Source: Sphingobacteriaceae bacterium GW460-11-11-14-LB5 (lineage in GTDB: Bacteria; Bacteroidota; Bacteroidia; Sphingobacteriales; Sphingobacteriaceae). Taken from it: a stretch of 64,000 nt of DNA. A program made the position numbers and the translations under genes. The stretch is from the NCBI GenBank assembly GCA_002151545.1, contig CP021237.1, positions 62,001-126,000 on the forward strand. Direction: 5' to 3'. Below, piece by piece: positions 56,156 through 64,000 of this stretch (the stretch's first letter is position 1; the number at the start of each line of letters is the position of its first letter). The notes beneath the pieces are model-generated. The model was not told where the DNA came from and did not search any database. It saw only the letters and a list, made by a program, of their open reading frames with translations.

Positions 56156-57790
56156 ATGCTCGACCAGTCCTTTTCCTATAATAACTTTCGCATTATTTTT
56201 GAAGTTGAAAACCGTAAAGCTCGGTTCAATACTAGCTTTTTGGATAATAAATACGTTGAAGCGGCAGAGGATGCTTCTGCGTTAAAAAAGGAAATAAGAA
56301 AACTGAAAAATGAGTTTGCGGATGATACTTCTATAGAAGAGCTGGAGACGCAACTTTTAAAAGCAGAAACTGAACGCGATATTATTTTAGAAAACTTTCT
56401 CTTTTACATAAGCCAACATGTTAATCAACGGGATTTTTCTTTGCGTTTAAATCAGTTTTTTGATAATAATACATGGAAGCAGATCTATACAATAGATAAG
56501 ACGCCTGCAACTTTTTTTGTAATGAAACAACTGCAATATAATCTTCGAAAAACCTTTAATATTTCTCATTCGGAAAGACATTTAATCGTCAAACAGTTTA
56601 AGGATATACTTACTGATGATTTCCCTAAATATATCGTTCGTACTGATATTAAGAGCTTTTATGAGAGTGTTTCGCAAGAAAAGTTAATGTGGATTTTAAC
56701 GAAAAATTCTCTATTAAGCCCTCAATCACTTAAAATTTTAAGAAATCTTTTCTATGAATACAATAAGCTGACAGGACAATTGAATAGTGACAATAAGAAG
56801 GGCATACCCAGAGGCGTTGGTGTTAGTGCTTATCTAGCAGAGCTCTATATGCGAGATATTGATGAAAATATACGACGTTTAGAGGGGGTTAGATATTACG
56901 CAAGATATGTTGATGATATAATAGTTGTTTTCACACCTACTTCAAAAAGTCATGTACCTGAAGCCTTTCTTTCTAGTGTTGAGGCGATAATAGTTGGTGA
57001 AAAACTAAAAGTTAATAAAAAGTTGGACGATGGATATGTTTATCGTTATTTAAAAACTATAGAAAAAGAAAGTGATGAGAATAAAAAATTCTTTGCAATA
57101 GCCAAATTGATAAATAAAGAGAAAGGAGAATTAGCCCCGCCGTACTTCGCAGCTATAGAGAAACAGATTTATAGCGTGTTTTTGCCCTTAAATAAAAGAC
57201 TGAGAGAGATCGAATCCATTCTGAATCTCGAAAAACAGAATATTGAAAACAATAAAACCTTTCAGTGTGACTTATTTGAAAATAAAACTAATACGGTAAT
57301 AACTTTTTTAGGTTATAAATTCATTATAAAAGACGGCATTTGTACAACTGTACTTTTGTCTGATAATAAAATGCGGAAATATGCCGAAAGGATCACTCTA
57401 GTATTGCAATCATTTATTGCAACGAGGAAATATAATTATCTGAATGCCCGTAAAATGTTACATTATCGTTTGGCATATTTAACTAGAAACACAAAACTTA
57501 CTAAACCCAAGAAAGGTTTTATTGGAATTTTTTATGCAAATAGTCTTATTAATCCAGATTGTCAAAGCTTAGTAGAGCTAGACGAAATCTTAGGGACAAA
57601 AATAGATGAATATTTAAATCCTTTGACAGATAGAGTTTTAATGACAAGGTTGAAAAGATTCAGTTTTGCTGATGGCTTTAAGAACAAGACTTTTTATAAT
57701 TTATCTACAAAAAAAATGCCCAAAATGAAAGATGCAGAAGGAAATGTGTTAAGATCAAATTTTGAAAAAATAGTAAATATCTGGAAGTGA
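56156..57790 (+). CDS. drt3a: antiviral reverse transcriptase Drt3a-like (UG3 class)
   Basis: A 544-aa protein with a complete RT core: motif A R-T-D-I-K-S-F-Y-E (Asp164), motif B GIPRGVGVSAYLAELYM (216-232), and motif C Y-V-D-D (251-254). A thumb-like region includes FLGYKF (384-389). An N-terminal acidic, coiled-coil-like stretch (about 36-80) precedes the core. There is no maturase, En or retron-type neighbour. Pairing with a second, longer RT downstream is the layout of DRT type 3, where the first RT is UG3 (Drt3a). Strand coordinates and lengths fit. Base composition is clearly AT-rich compared with the flanks. Confidence 0.8.
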   Translation: MLDQSFSYNNFRIIFEVENRKARFNTSFLDNKYVEAAEDASALKKEIRKLKNEFADDTSIEELETQLLKAETERDIILENFLFYISQHVNQRDFSLRLNQFFDNNTWKQIYTIDKTPATFFVMKQLQYNLRKTFNISHSERHLIVKQFKDILTDDFPKYIVRTDIKSFYESVSQEKLMWILTKNSLLSPQSLKILRNLFYEYNKLTGQLNSDNKKGIPRGVGVSAYLAELYMRDIDENIRRLEGVRYYARYVDDIIVVFTPTSKSHVPEAFLSSVEAIIVGEKLKVNKKLDDGYVYRYLKTIEKESDENKKFFAIAKLINKEKGELAPPYFAAIEKQIYSVFLPLNKRLREIESILNLEKQNIENNKTFQCDLFENKTNTVITFLGYKFIIKDGICTTVLLSDNKMRKYAERITLVLQSFIATRKYNYLNARKMLHYRLAYLTRNTKLTKPKKGFIGIFYANSLINPDCQSLVELDEILGTKIDEYLNPLTDRVLMTRLKRFSFADGFKNKTFYNLSTKKMPKMKDAEGNVLRSNFEKIVNIWK

Positions 57791-59988
57791 TGAGGTCAAA
57801 AAGAAAACAACTTAATCACTCAAGGTACAGAGTAGTGCTATCGGATACGCTTCCTTATGAAACGCCAATAATTTTTTCAAATAGGCATTTCTACAAGTTT
57901 TTAGATAGATATAAAGTGGAACTATCTGGTGATGAAAGTGCAACAACCATATCTTGGTCAAGAGTTTATAATGACAAGCCATTAGCACTCATAATGGAGA
58001 TTTTGTTTGGTTTGGAAAAAGTAATCGGTGCAACTCACAAACTACCAAAAAAGGATCACATGAGAGTTCCATTCAAATACAATATCACTCATAAAGAAGC
58101 TGAGTATCGTGAACTTGCTCTTATGCATCCTAAAAATCAACTGGAAATCGTTGAGTTTTATGATAAATTTAAGGAGCTAATCATTTATTACTCCCAACAA
58201 TCCCCGTTTTCCATTAGAAAACCTCAAGATATTGCAAAGTATGTATATGTGAAGGATTCTCTTCACGATAAACTTTTAGGTGATAAAGACGATTCTGTTG
58301 AGATAGGTGGTAAGGAGTATGATACGCTGAAAACCTTTTTTACTTATGAACGCTATTCTAACATTTATAAGTTTTATGAAGATTATTATTATCATCGGGC
58401 AGAAAAGAAGTTTGATCTGATGTTTAAATTTGACATCTCGAGATGTTTTACCAGTATATATACCCATTCCCTAGCTTGGGCATTGATTAACAAGGAAATG
58501 GTAAAGGATAAATTGAATGAATCCAAAATGACTTTCGGAGGTAGATTTGATCGGGTTATGCAAAATGCAAACTTTGGCGAAACAAATGGCATACTAATTG
58601 GCCCTGAAGCTTCCAGGATATTTGCTGAGCTAATACTACAACATATTGATGTCGAAGTTGAAAAGCAATTGAGAGGATCAGATATCCTACATAAAAAAGA
58701 TTACGAAATTTTCCGCTATGTTGATGATTTCTTTATTTTTTATAACGATGAGAGCACAAGAGCGAGAATTTTTGAGCTTTATGGAAATATGTTTAAAGAG
58801 TATAAGCTATCAGTGAGTGAGATAAAGAATAAATTCTACATTAAGCCTTTAATCACTGAGTTGACAATTGCAAAATCTAGAATAGTTGAGCTTTTAGATG
58901 AAAGAGCAGGTATTATAATAGACAGCACAGAAAAGCTTAAGGATTATCAAGGTACTCTTAATACATATGTTAAAAATTTTTGCGATGCTAATTATCTAAT
59001 TACTAGATTTAAAATAATTATAAGCGAAGCGGAGGTTGAATATAAAGATATTGCAAATTACACATTAGCATTAATTAATACGCGGCTGGAATATAGTATT
59101 CTTGCATTCGAGAAGCATTTTAAAGCGGTATCCAAAGATGAGTTTAAAAAAACTGAAAACCCAGATACATTCTCCAGTTTCGAAAAGCAAAAAGAGGAGT
59201 ATACATTTATTCGATATTTAATTGAACTGCTAGACTTTACTTCTTTTATTTACACGGTTGCTCCACGAGTTAATTCTACGATTAAGTTCAGTACTATCTT
59301 GTCCACTGTGATAGATTATGTTAAAGGTAATTATAGATTTGACAGTTTGGTCATATCAACTGATGGGAAAAAGATTCGCAAAAAAGGACACTTTAAACGC
59401 TTTAGCTCAATTAATACGCACCTAGTATTTAAAAAAATAGAAGATGATATTACATTGGTTCTAGGGAAGCATAAAATGAAAGAACATGTTCAGTTAGAAA
59501 CATTATATTTGCTTGTTGTTCTAAGAGAGCTAGGTAGGCCATATAGGTTGACTGTTGACCAAATAGCCGCTTTTTTTAGTTTTGAGAAAATATGGAAAGA
59601 TGGCGTGGATACACAACATTTTTTGCCTAAATATAAATTGAATTATTTTGCTATAACGAGCTTACTGTTTTATATTGAAAACATTGCTATATATATAAAC
59701 ATTAAAAAAGCACTAGAAATCCATATTATTGAGAAAATTAAATGCGTTGCAAGTTCTAGAAGAAGGAGGAATTCAGAACTTACTCTGCTTTTTCTTGACC
59801 TGATGGTCTGTCCATTTTTGGATGCAGAATTTAAGAAAAAAATGATGCATATGTTTGGTGTAACTAAAAGAGATAAACCAATTTTGTTGAGTTTCAAAAA
59901 TCACCAGAGATATTGGTTTATCAAATGGAAAAACTTTAATTTAGCAGAGGAATTACATGCGAAGAAACCATCTGAGCCGTATTCTTAA
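57790..59988 (+). CDS. drt3b: antiviral reverse transcriptase Drt3b-like (UG8 class)
   Basis: A 732-aa protein (733 from GTG at 57787) with a second, different RT core. Motif A is F-D-I-S-R-C-F-T-S-I (Asp216), motif B T-N-G-I-L-I-G-P-E-A-S-R, and motif C Y-V-D-D (311-314) in FRYVDDFFIFY. About 180 residues precede the RT core and over 350 follow it without recognisable domains. The stop of the first RT gene (57788-57790) shares its last base with this ATG, so they are translationally coupled. The two RTs are not simple duplicates: residues outside the motifs differ. Both catalytic motifs are intact. Confidence 0.8.
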   Translation: MRSKRKQLNHSRYRVVLSDTLPYETPIIFSNRHFYKFLDRYKVELSGDESATTISWSRVYNDKPLALIMEILFGLEKVIGATHKLPKKDHMRVPFKYNITHKEAEYRELALMHPKNQLEIVEFYDKFKELIIYYSQQSPFSIRKPQDIAKYVYVKDSLHDKLLGDKDDSVEIGGKEYDTLKTFFTYERYSNIYKFYEDYYYHRAEKKFDLMFKFDISRCFTSIYTHSLAWALINKEMVKDKLNESKMTFGGRFDRVMQNANFGETNGILIGPEASRIFAELILQHIDVEVEKQLRGSDILHKKDYEIFRYVDDFFIFYNDESTRARIFELYGNMFKEYKLSVSEIKNKFYIKPLITELTIAKSRIVELLDERAGIIIDSTEKLKDYQGTLNTYVKNFCDANYLITRFKIIISEAEVEYKDIANYTLALINTRLEYSILAFEKHFKAVSKDEFKKTENPDTFSSFEKQKEEYTFIRYLIELLDFTSFIYTVAPRVNSTIKFSTILSTVIDYVKGNYRFDSLVISTDGKKIRKKGHFKRFSSINTHLVFKKIEDDITLVLGKHKMKEHVQLETLYLLVVLRELGRPYRLTVDQIAAFFSFEKIWKDGVDTQHFLPKYKLNYFAITSLLFYIENIAIYINIKKALEIHIIEKIKCVASSRRRRNSELTLLFLDLMVCPFLDAEFKKKMMHMFGVTKRDKPILLSFKNHQRYWFIKWKNFNLAEELHAKKPSEPYS

Positions 59989-59994
59989 GATATT

Positions 59995-60108
59995 TAGGTT
60001 GTGCACCAATCAAATTAGAGGCTTTACTGCCACACACCAGCACAATCTGTAGCCTTAATCGGCGTCCATTTGGACTTAAGTAGCTTTGATTGGGAGCTGC
60101 TTTTTTAT
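59995..60108 (+). ncRNA. candidate DRT3 non-coding RNA with ACACAC in a stem-closed loop
   Basis: The segment starts directly after the second RT gene. CCAATCAAA (60006-60014) pairs perfectly with TTTGATTGG (60085-60093), closing the whole element. Inside, AGGCT (60019-60023) pairs with AGCCT (60051-60055), extended by two pairs, and its loop holds ACACAC (60032-60037). A second hairpin is GTCC-ATTT-GGAC (60064-60075). A T-run (60101-60106) follows. From memory, published DRT3 RTs use an ACACAC template in their ncRNA. The 5' end is approximate. Confidence 0.65.
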
Positions 60109-60168
60109 TACACTCCCTATGATCAAAATATTCACAGTAGGTTATTGTTTGATAATAACAAAGGTTAT

Positions 60169-60939
60169 TTAACTATTTGTGATATTTTTCTCGGTTCTAA
60201 AGTCAATTTCTGTTTCATCGTATTGGATAACATTTTTCAATGTTTGTTTAATGCCTAAGAATTTAATTTCCTCCGTTAATAAATTTAGGTATTTTGAAAA
60301 AAGGGGGACAATATCTATGATTTTACGGTCAATAATATTTGCAAGGTCAGGGTAGTACTTTTTGAAATCTTCTTTGGTGTAAACCTCAATGCCATTAATT
60401 AAGCTTATCGTTTGACCTACACGAAAAATCAGACTTTTATACGTGTCTAAATTTCTTTGTGGATCATCAAACAACGATTCGCTAAAATTCAATTGATTTA
60501 TCTTGTTTAGTATTTGTTCGAAATTTCCATTTATAACAATAGGTCGGAGATCATGTTTGTAGTATTCTTTTCGTTTCGTTATTTTGAAAATAGTTAGTAA
60601 TGTTTTTGTGCATTTAATAATTGCCAAGAGGATATTTCGTTTTTGTCTACCAATTAAGGGAAAAGCATGAGCTTGTTTGTGTAGGGCATATGTATCGGCC
60701 AGACTATTGTGCACAGCATCTATACTACCCTTAGATGGAATTGATTTGGTTATTTTACCGTTGTCTATTTGAATGATATTAATATCCCAATGCGCTATTT
60801 CAGGGAATTTTCTTTTCAAATTCTGATACAATTCTTTGTCTGACTCTGCACCCAATGCTTGAGGATGGTCAATTAAAATGTCGATATCATTCGAACTGGC
60901 AGATCCAAATCTATAATAATTGTATAAAATGTCAACCAT
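60169..60939 (-). CDS. nucleotidyltransferase-fold protein of unknown function
   Basis: A protein of about 256 aa. The N-terminus has the polymerase-beta-type nucleotidyltransferase motif F-G-S-A-S-S-N-D-I-D (Gly12, Ser13, Asp18, Asp20), with a possible third acidic residue in HWDINII. The remaining 200 residues are helical, with no recognised domain and no HEPN R-x-x-x-x-H. A TAnnTTTG match (TATTTTTG, 60963-60956) lies 17 bases upstream of its start. It is convergent with the RT genes and ends about 60 bases from the ncRNA's T-run. Its role is unknown; an accessory part of the defence island is possible. Confidence 0.7.
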   Translation of the reverse strand: MVDILYNYYRFGSASSNDIDILIDHPQALGAESDKELYQNLKRKFPEIAHWDINIIQIDNGKITKSIPSKGSIDAVHNSLADTYALHKQAHAFPLIGRQKRNILLAIIKCTKTLLTIFKITKRKEYYKHDLRPIVINGNFEQILNKINQLNFSESLFDDPQRNLDTYKSLIFRVGQTISLINGIEVYTKEDFKKYYPDLANIIDRKIIDIVPLFSKYLNLLTEEIKFLGIKQTLKNVIQYDETEIDFRTEKNITNS

Positions 60940-61006
60940 AGCTATTGTTTGAACGCAAAAATAGTTTTTTGAATTTAGATACAGATTAAATCCCAAAAAA
61001 AAGCTC

Positions 61007-61088
61007 CTCGTTGGCGCACACTTACCACGTGTGCATGTTAGCTCGAGCGGAAATTGAGGTTAGTTCAAATCCCTTTAAACAAAAAAAA
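61007..61088. repeat. hairpin repeat, copy B
   Basis: The core GCACAC-TTACCAC-GTGTGC (61016-61034) forms a perfect 6-bp stem. It is followed by GTTAGCTCGAGC, then GAGGTTAGTT and CCCTTTAAACAAAAAAAA. Copy C at 62690-62769 has the same order of blocks. Confidence 0.65.
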
Positions 61089-61214
61089 CAAATGTATCCA
61101 TATAAACCTAGTACGTAGATTCCTAAACAGAGGTAAATTTTGAACTTTAATGTCAAAAAGTTACTTTAGAGCGCATGACGAATTCTTCTGTTCCTGAGGA
61201 CTTAAACCAAATAA

Positions 61215-61688
61215 ATGATTAATGTACATTTTGAATGTGAAATTTTAAGAGCTAGCAGGAATAGACTGTTGCGCTTAATTGAAACAAGTAATCACGAAAT
61301 ATTATTTAAAATTCCAGTAGGTTTTAACAATAATATCATCTGGCAAATAGGACATTGCATCACTTCTCAACAGCGGCATATGTATATGCGTAGTGGATTA
61401 CCCATGTATATCTCTAAAGAATTTATGGAGTCCTTCAAAATTGGATCGTCTCCTCGTTCCTGGGGAGTTAATCCAGATGTTAATGAGGTAAAACATTTAC
61501 TGATTGAGACCGTTAACCACCTTGAATCAGATCTGGAATCCAGATTATTTGTCAACTATGAGCCCTTTGACTTACCGGTCGGATTTCGAGTAAAAAATCA
61601 TGTCGAGGCCCTGCAAGCCGCTAACTATCACGAAGCGGAACATAGCGGGCAGATTTTTACTTATTTGAAGCTGTTAGTCAAAGAATGA
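61215..61688 (+). CDS. DinB family protein
   Basis: A 157-aa four-helix-bundle protein of the DinB superfamily. The metal-ligand pattern is visible: His in I-W-Q-I-G-H-C-I, and late NYHEAEHSGQIFTYLK with H-x-x-x-H. It is distinct from the DinB protein at 9062-9532. It lies between repeat copies B and C. Confidence 0.85.
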   Translation: MINVHFECEILRASRNRLLRLIETSNHEILFKIPVGFNNNIIWQIGHCITSQQRHMYMRSGLPMYISKEFMESFKIGSSPRSWGVNPDVNEVKHLLIETVNHLESDLESRLFVNYEPFDLPVGFRVKNHVEALQAANYHEAEHSGQIFTYLKLLVKE

Positions 61689-61829
61689 AGTCCATAATCT
61701 TAAACTATCTCCCAAAATTAGAAATATAGCTTTTATAGCTAACGATCTGAACGTTTGAAATTGCAACCGTTATACAAAATCCGAAAGGTTATTTATATTC
61801 ACCAAATATTTATCAAGCGCTTCGCCTTA

Positions 61830-62654
61830 ATGAAAAAACTGTTCACATTGATTACCCTGTTTATCCTGTTGCAAAACGCAACAGCACAAACAAATGCGCT
61901 GAAAAAGATTGCTGATAACATTAAAGCAGAGGGGGAAATGCTTTATCGTTCTGAATGGGCTTCAGGTCATAGTACACAGATTTTCAGCTCCAGGTTCGGC
62001 GGGAAGAAGCAATTATCCGGGGGATATTTTTCTTATGAGACAGCAAAAGAAATGACCACGATCTTTTTTTCTAAAAATGACGATCCGGTAGTATTGGCGA
62101 CAGTTAAGTTCAACCGTAGTTTAGATTCGTCTAAATATCGTATAGACACCACAACAAGAAAATTTACCGGAGTTGAAAAAGATTTGTATGCCATCCGGTC
62201 AAAAGCTGCACAGGCTGTTTCAAGCGACACGCTTTTTAAATTTTATGAAAATACCAGTTTAAATCTTGTTCCGATCATAAAAAATGGGGCAAAAAAAGTA
62301 TATGTCATCACCGGGCAAAGCGCACCGGATGAAGTGTTATTAGGAAATGATTACCTGATTAATTTTGACAAAGACAATAATATCATTAAAAAAACAAAGC
62401 TTCATAACAATCTTATTCCGCTGGGAACCGGTGGTATAGACAAGATAGAAGCATCCTCACATCAACACTTAGGTGAAACAAGTCCTTATATTACCGCGAC
62501 AGATATTTGTGCATTTAAATTATGGAAGGGAAAGACCACCTGGGTGATCAGTTTCATTGTCTCAGCCGGATATGTATCTGCATGGCACTTTCGCGATGAA
62601 TTTTTAGAAATTCTAACCCAGGCCGAATTTGAAAAAATAATGAAAAAGAAATAG
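61830..62654 (+). CDS. exported protein of unknown function
   Basis: A protein of about 274 aa. The ATG at 61830 starts a clean signal peptide (MKKLFTLITLFILL... ending ATAQ); the frame is open to 61755 with unlikely residues. The mature region includes EGEMLYRSEWASGHSTQIF and FGGKKQLSGGYFSYET, and a late HQHLGETSPYITATDICAF. No family is recognised, though such secreted proteins are frequent in Sphingobacteria. Confidence 0.75.
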   Translation: MKKLFTLITLFILLQNATAQTNALKKIADNIKAEGEMLYRSEWASGHSTQIFSSRFGGKKQLSGGYFSYETAKEMTTIFFSKNDDPVVLATVKFNRSLDSSKYRIDTTTRKFTGVEKDLYAIRSKAAQAVSSDTLFKFYENTSLNLVPIIKNGAKKVYVITGQSAPDEVLLGNDYLINFDKDNNIIKKTKLHNNLIPLGTGGIDKIEASSHQHLGETSPYITATDICAFKLWKGKTTWVISFIVSAGYVSAWHFRDEFLEILTQAEFEKIMKKK

Positions 62655-62689
62655 TTTAAGGTGTTCACGCCCTAATGCTGGTCGTAGCC

Positions 62690-62769
62690 CTCGCTGGCGC
62701 AGGCCTACCACCTGTGTTTGTTTGCTAGAGCTTAACATTTGAGATTAATTAAAAACCTTTAAACAAAAA
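62690..62769. repeat. hairpin repeat, copy C
   Basis: CTCGCTGGCGCAGGCCTACC, then CCTGTGTTTGTTTGCTAGAGC, then GAGATTAATT and CCTTTAAACAAAAAAAA. The order matches copy B over about 80 bases with scattered changes. Confidence 0.6.
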
Positions 62770-62797
62770 AAAAGCCCATCATTCGATGAGCTTTTTC
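62762..62797 (-). terminator. terminator of tRNA-Met
   Basis: On the minus strand GCTCATC-GAAT-GATGGGC forms a 7-bp stem (one G-U pair; plus-strand 62774-62791), followed by a run of T. It lies directly downstream of the tRNA gene. Confidence 0.8.
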
Positions 62798-62801
62798 TCA
62801 G

Positions 62802-62875
62802 TAGCGGGGAGCAGGATCGAACTGCCGACCTCAGGGTTATGAATCCTGCGCTCTAACCATCTGAGCTACCCCGCC
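62802..62875 (-). tRNA. tRNA-Met (anticodon CAT)
   Basis: A 74-nt cloverleaf on the minus strand. The acceptor stem GGCGGGG pairs with CCCCGCT (G-U at the first pair). The D-arm is AGCTCAGATGGTTAGAGC, the anticodon loop TTCATAA, and the T-arm GGTTCGATCC-like (CAGTTCGATCCTG). The 3' CCA is not encoded. The anticodon CAT is compatible with elongator Met; lysidine-modified Ile cannot be fully excluded by sequence alone. Confidence 0.92.
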
Positions 62876-63186
62876 GGGCTTAATATTTACTGTATAACGT
62901 AAATATCGATGTGGTTATTTTTAAGAGTTGCAAATATAGAATAAATATACATTCTATTAAAAAGAAATGTGAAAAATCCTTTAAAGCCTTATTGCTCAGT
63001 AAATTTAAATGATTTTAACTGTTTAAAATCAAGCGGATACCACCTTATTCAGGCTTATAAACTACCACGAAATAACCTTATTATGATGGCGGTTAGTCTG
63101 GAGTTGTTTAAAAAGAGGCGTTTAGCGTGGATTATTGAAATGATCAGTTTGGAGTCCGGAGTCCAGAGTCGGTAGTCCTGAGTCGA

Positions 63187-63283
63187 TTAACCTACTCGCG
63201 TTCGTCATCCTGAATTTATTTCAGGATCTTTTGATAGGTATAAAATCAGTTTCATTATTCGATAAAGAACAACTGAGCTAGCG
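63187..63283. repeat. 97-bp direct repeat, copy 1 (partner 63537-63633)
   Basis: The block begins TTAACCTACTCGC, contains the hairpin ATCCTGAA-TTTA-TTTCAGGAT and ends GATAAAGAACAACTGAGC. The partner at 63537-63633 differs at only a few positions. Confidence 0.85.
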
Positions 63284-63536
63284 TTTGGCGCGTGGATGAA
63301 GGTTGTTAAAACAATTAGCCGCCCTGCGTTTCTTAACCACATAAGACATATAAGGTTCATATAAGCGCAATCAATACTTTGCGTTTGGCGATCGGCGTTT
63401 GGTGTGGATTATTGAAACGATCAGTTTGGAGTCGGTAGTCCTTAGTCGATTAATCCCAATGAACTAATGAACCAATGACTAATGAACCAGTGAACCAATG
63501 ATAGTCCGAAGTCAATAGTCCTGAGTCCTTAGTCGG

Positions 63537-63633
63537 TTAACCTACTCGCATTCGTCATCCTGAATTTATTTCAGGATCTAATCATAGGTATAAAATCAGT
63601 TCATTATTCGATAAAGAACAACTGAGCTAGCGA
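63537..63633. repeat. 97-bp direct repeat, copy 2 (partner 63187-63283)
   Basis: Same order of blocks as copy 1, with GTCATCCTGAATTTATTTC intact. Flanking GGCGTTTGG and GGAGTCC tracts are also duplicated, so the real repeated unit is about 350 bp. Confidence 0.85.
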
Positions 63634-64000
63634 TTGCTACTCAGCGTTTGGCGATCGGCGTTTGGCGTGGATAGGAGATTGAAACGATCGGTTTGGAGTC
63701 CTGAATCCAGAGTCGTTAGTCCATAGTCGATTAATCCCAATGAACCAATGAACTAATGAACAAATGACCAATGACTAATGAACCAGTGAACCAATGATTG
63801 TCCGGAGTCGGTAGTCCTTAGTCGATTAACCGATTTAAACAATTAACCGATTAACCTCAATAATCAAAGAACGAATGACAAATGAACCAATGACCAATGA
63901 CTAATGAACTAGTAAACCACCACCAAAATCCAATAAAAATTATATTGTTGCAGATATAGAATAAATTACCTTTCTTTAGAAAAATAATATTAAAAAATAG

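Larger units (their letters stand above)
62886..64000. other. 1.1-kb repeat-rich region without credible genes
   Basis: Low-complexity tandem motifs dominate: GGAGTCCGGAGTCC-like, AATGAACCAATGA-like and AGTCGATTAA-like repeats. The longest ORF (62969-63175, 68 codons) crosses these repeats and has no protein-like features. Larger duplicated units are listed separately. Confidence 0.8.

Noticed and set aside
56076..56285. 69-codon ORF upstream of and overlapping drt3a
   Set aside because: Another frame of the RT gene's 5' region; the sequence is not protein-like and the RT start at 56156 explains the region.
56156..59988. Group II intron, retron or diversity-generating retroelement
   Set aside because: No maturase/HNH domain, no msr/msd-like inverted structure upstream, no TR/VR repeat or Avd-like gene seen, and two distinct RTs are coupled, which fits DRT3 better.
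60070..60258. 62-codon ORF overlapping the ncRNA candidate and the 3' end of the nucleotidyltransferase gene
   Set aside because: It conflicts with the structured element and with the better supported gene on the other strand.
60169..60939. MNT/HEPN toxin-antitoxin module
   Set aside because: The nucleotidyltransferase motif is present, but no HEPN R-x-x-x-x-H protein was found next to it or within it.
62969..63175. 68-codon ORF downstream of tRNA-Met
   Set aside because: It ends in tandem GGAGTCC repeats and has no family features; it sits in repeat-rich DNA.
63480..63930. CRISPR array because of repeated short motifs
   Set aside because: The repeats are irregular in length and spacing (AATGAACCAATGA-like, AGTCGATTAA-like), with no constant-length spacers and no cas genes.

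Overview
The window looks like chromosome of a Bacteroidota bacterium of the Pedobacter/Sphingobacteriaceae type. The clues are: FecI-type ECF sigma and FecR pairs; LytTR two-component systems; a CusA efflux pump fused to a TolC-like domain; many SPI/SPII-exported proteins; TAnnTTTG-like -7 boxes; few Shine-Dalgarno sites; and many hairpin-type intergenic repeats. No rRNA, transposase, phage gene or CRISPR array was seen. One tRNA-Met is present.

Layout. 1-4131: an ECF sigma/FecR pair lies between two LA_2272-type surface-repeat proteins, one cut by the window edge. 4206-9532: a large MscS channel, an Imm5-like protein, a YdeI-like protein, a WYL regulator and a DinB protein. 9682-10907: an HxlR regulator divergent from an SDR, with a clear palindrome between them. 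10963-15345: a LytTR two-component system, a PAS-LuxR regulator and small membrane proteins. 15391-20743: a glycoside-hydrolase-like exported protein, a repeat-rich gap, a FAD monooxygenase and an AraC regulator. 21277-26217: an OmpR-type two-component operon with an outer-membrane barrel, divergent from a DUF4382 lipoprotein; two 11-bp-phased direct-repeat boxes lie between the divergent promoters. 26371-30400: a second LytS/LytTR pair plus a TlpA-like thioredoxin. 30430-38956: aldo/keto reductases and a run of exported small-molecule enzymes (NTF2-like, two alpha/beta hydrolases, flavodoxin, CMD, cupin). 39040-42470: a periplasmic molybdenum hydroxylase with a [2Fe-2S] subunit and a dihaem cytochrome. 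42553-49841: an acyltransferase and a heavy-metal efflux operon. 49950-55884: sugar-isomerase-like and 6PGDH-like proteins, AKR and AraC genes, DUF4262.

The standout locus is 56156-60108. Two adjacent AT-rich genes encode different reverse transcriptases, both with intact YVDD, overlapping by one base. They are followed by a compact structured intergenic segment carrying ACACAC in a stem-closed loop and ending in a T-run. This matches the architecture of the antiphage DRT type 3 system (Drt3a/UG3 + Drt3b/UG8 + ncRNA). A convergent nucleotidyltransferase-fold gene follows, and related hairpin repeats lie on both sides. 61215-64000 holds a second DinB protein, an exported protein, tRNA-Met with its terminator, and more than 1 kb of repeat-rich DNA without credible genes.

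Functions are assigned by reading motifs and by recollection of protein families. No database search was run.
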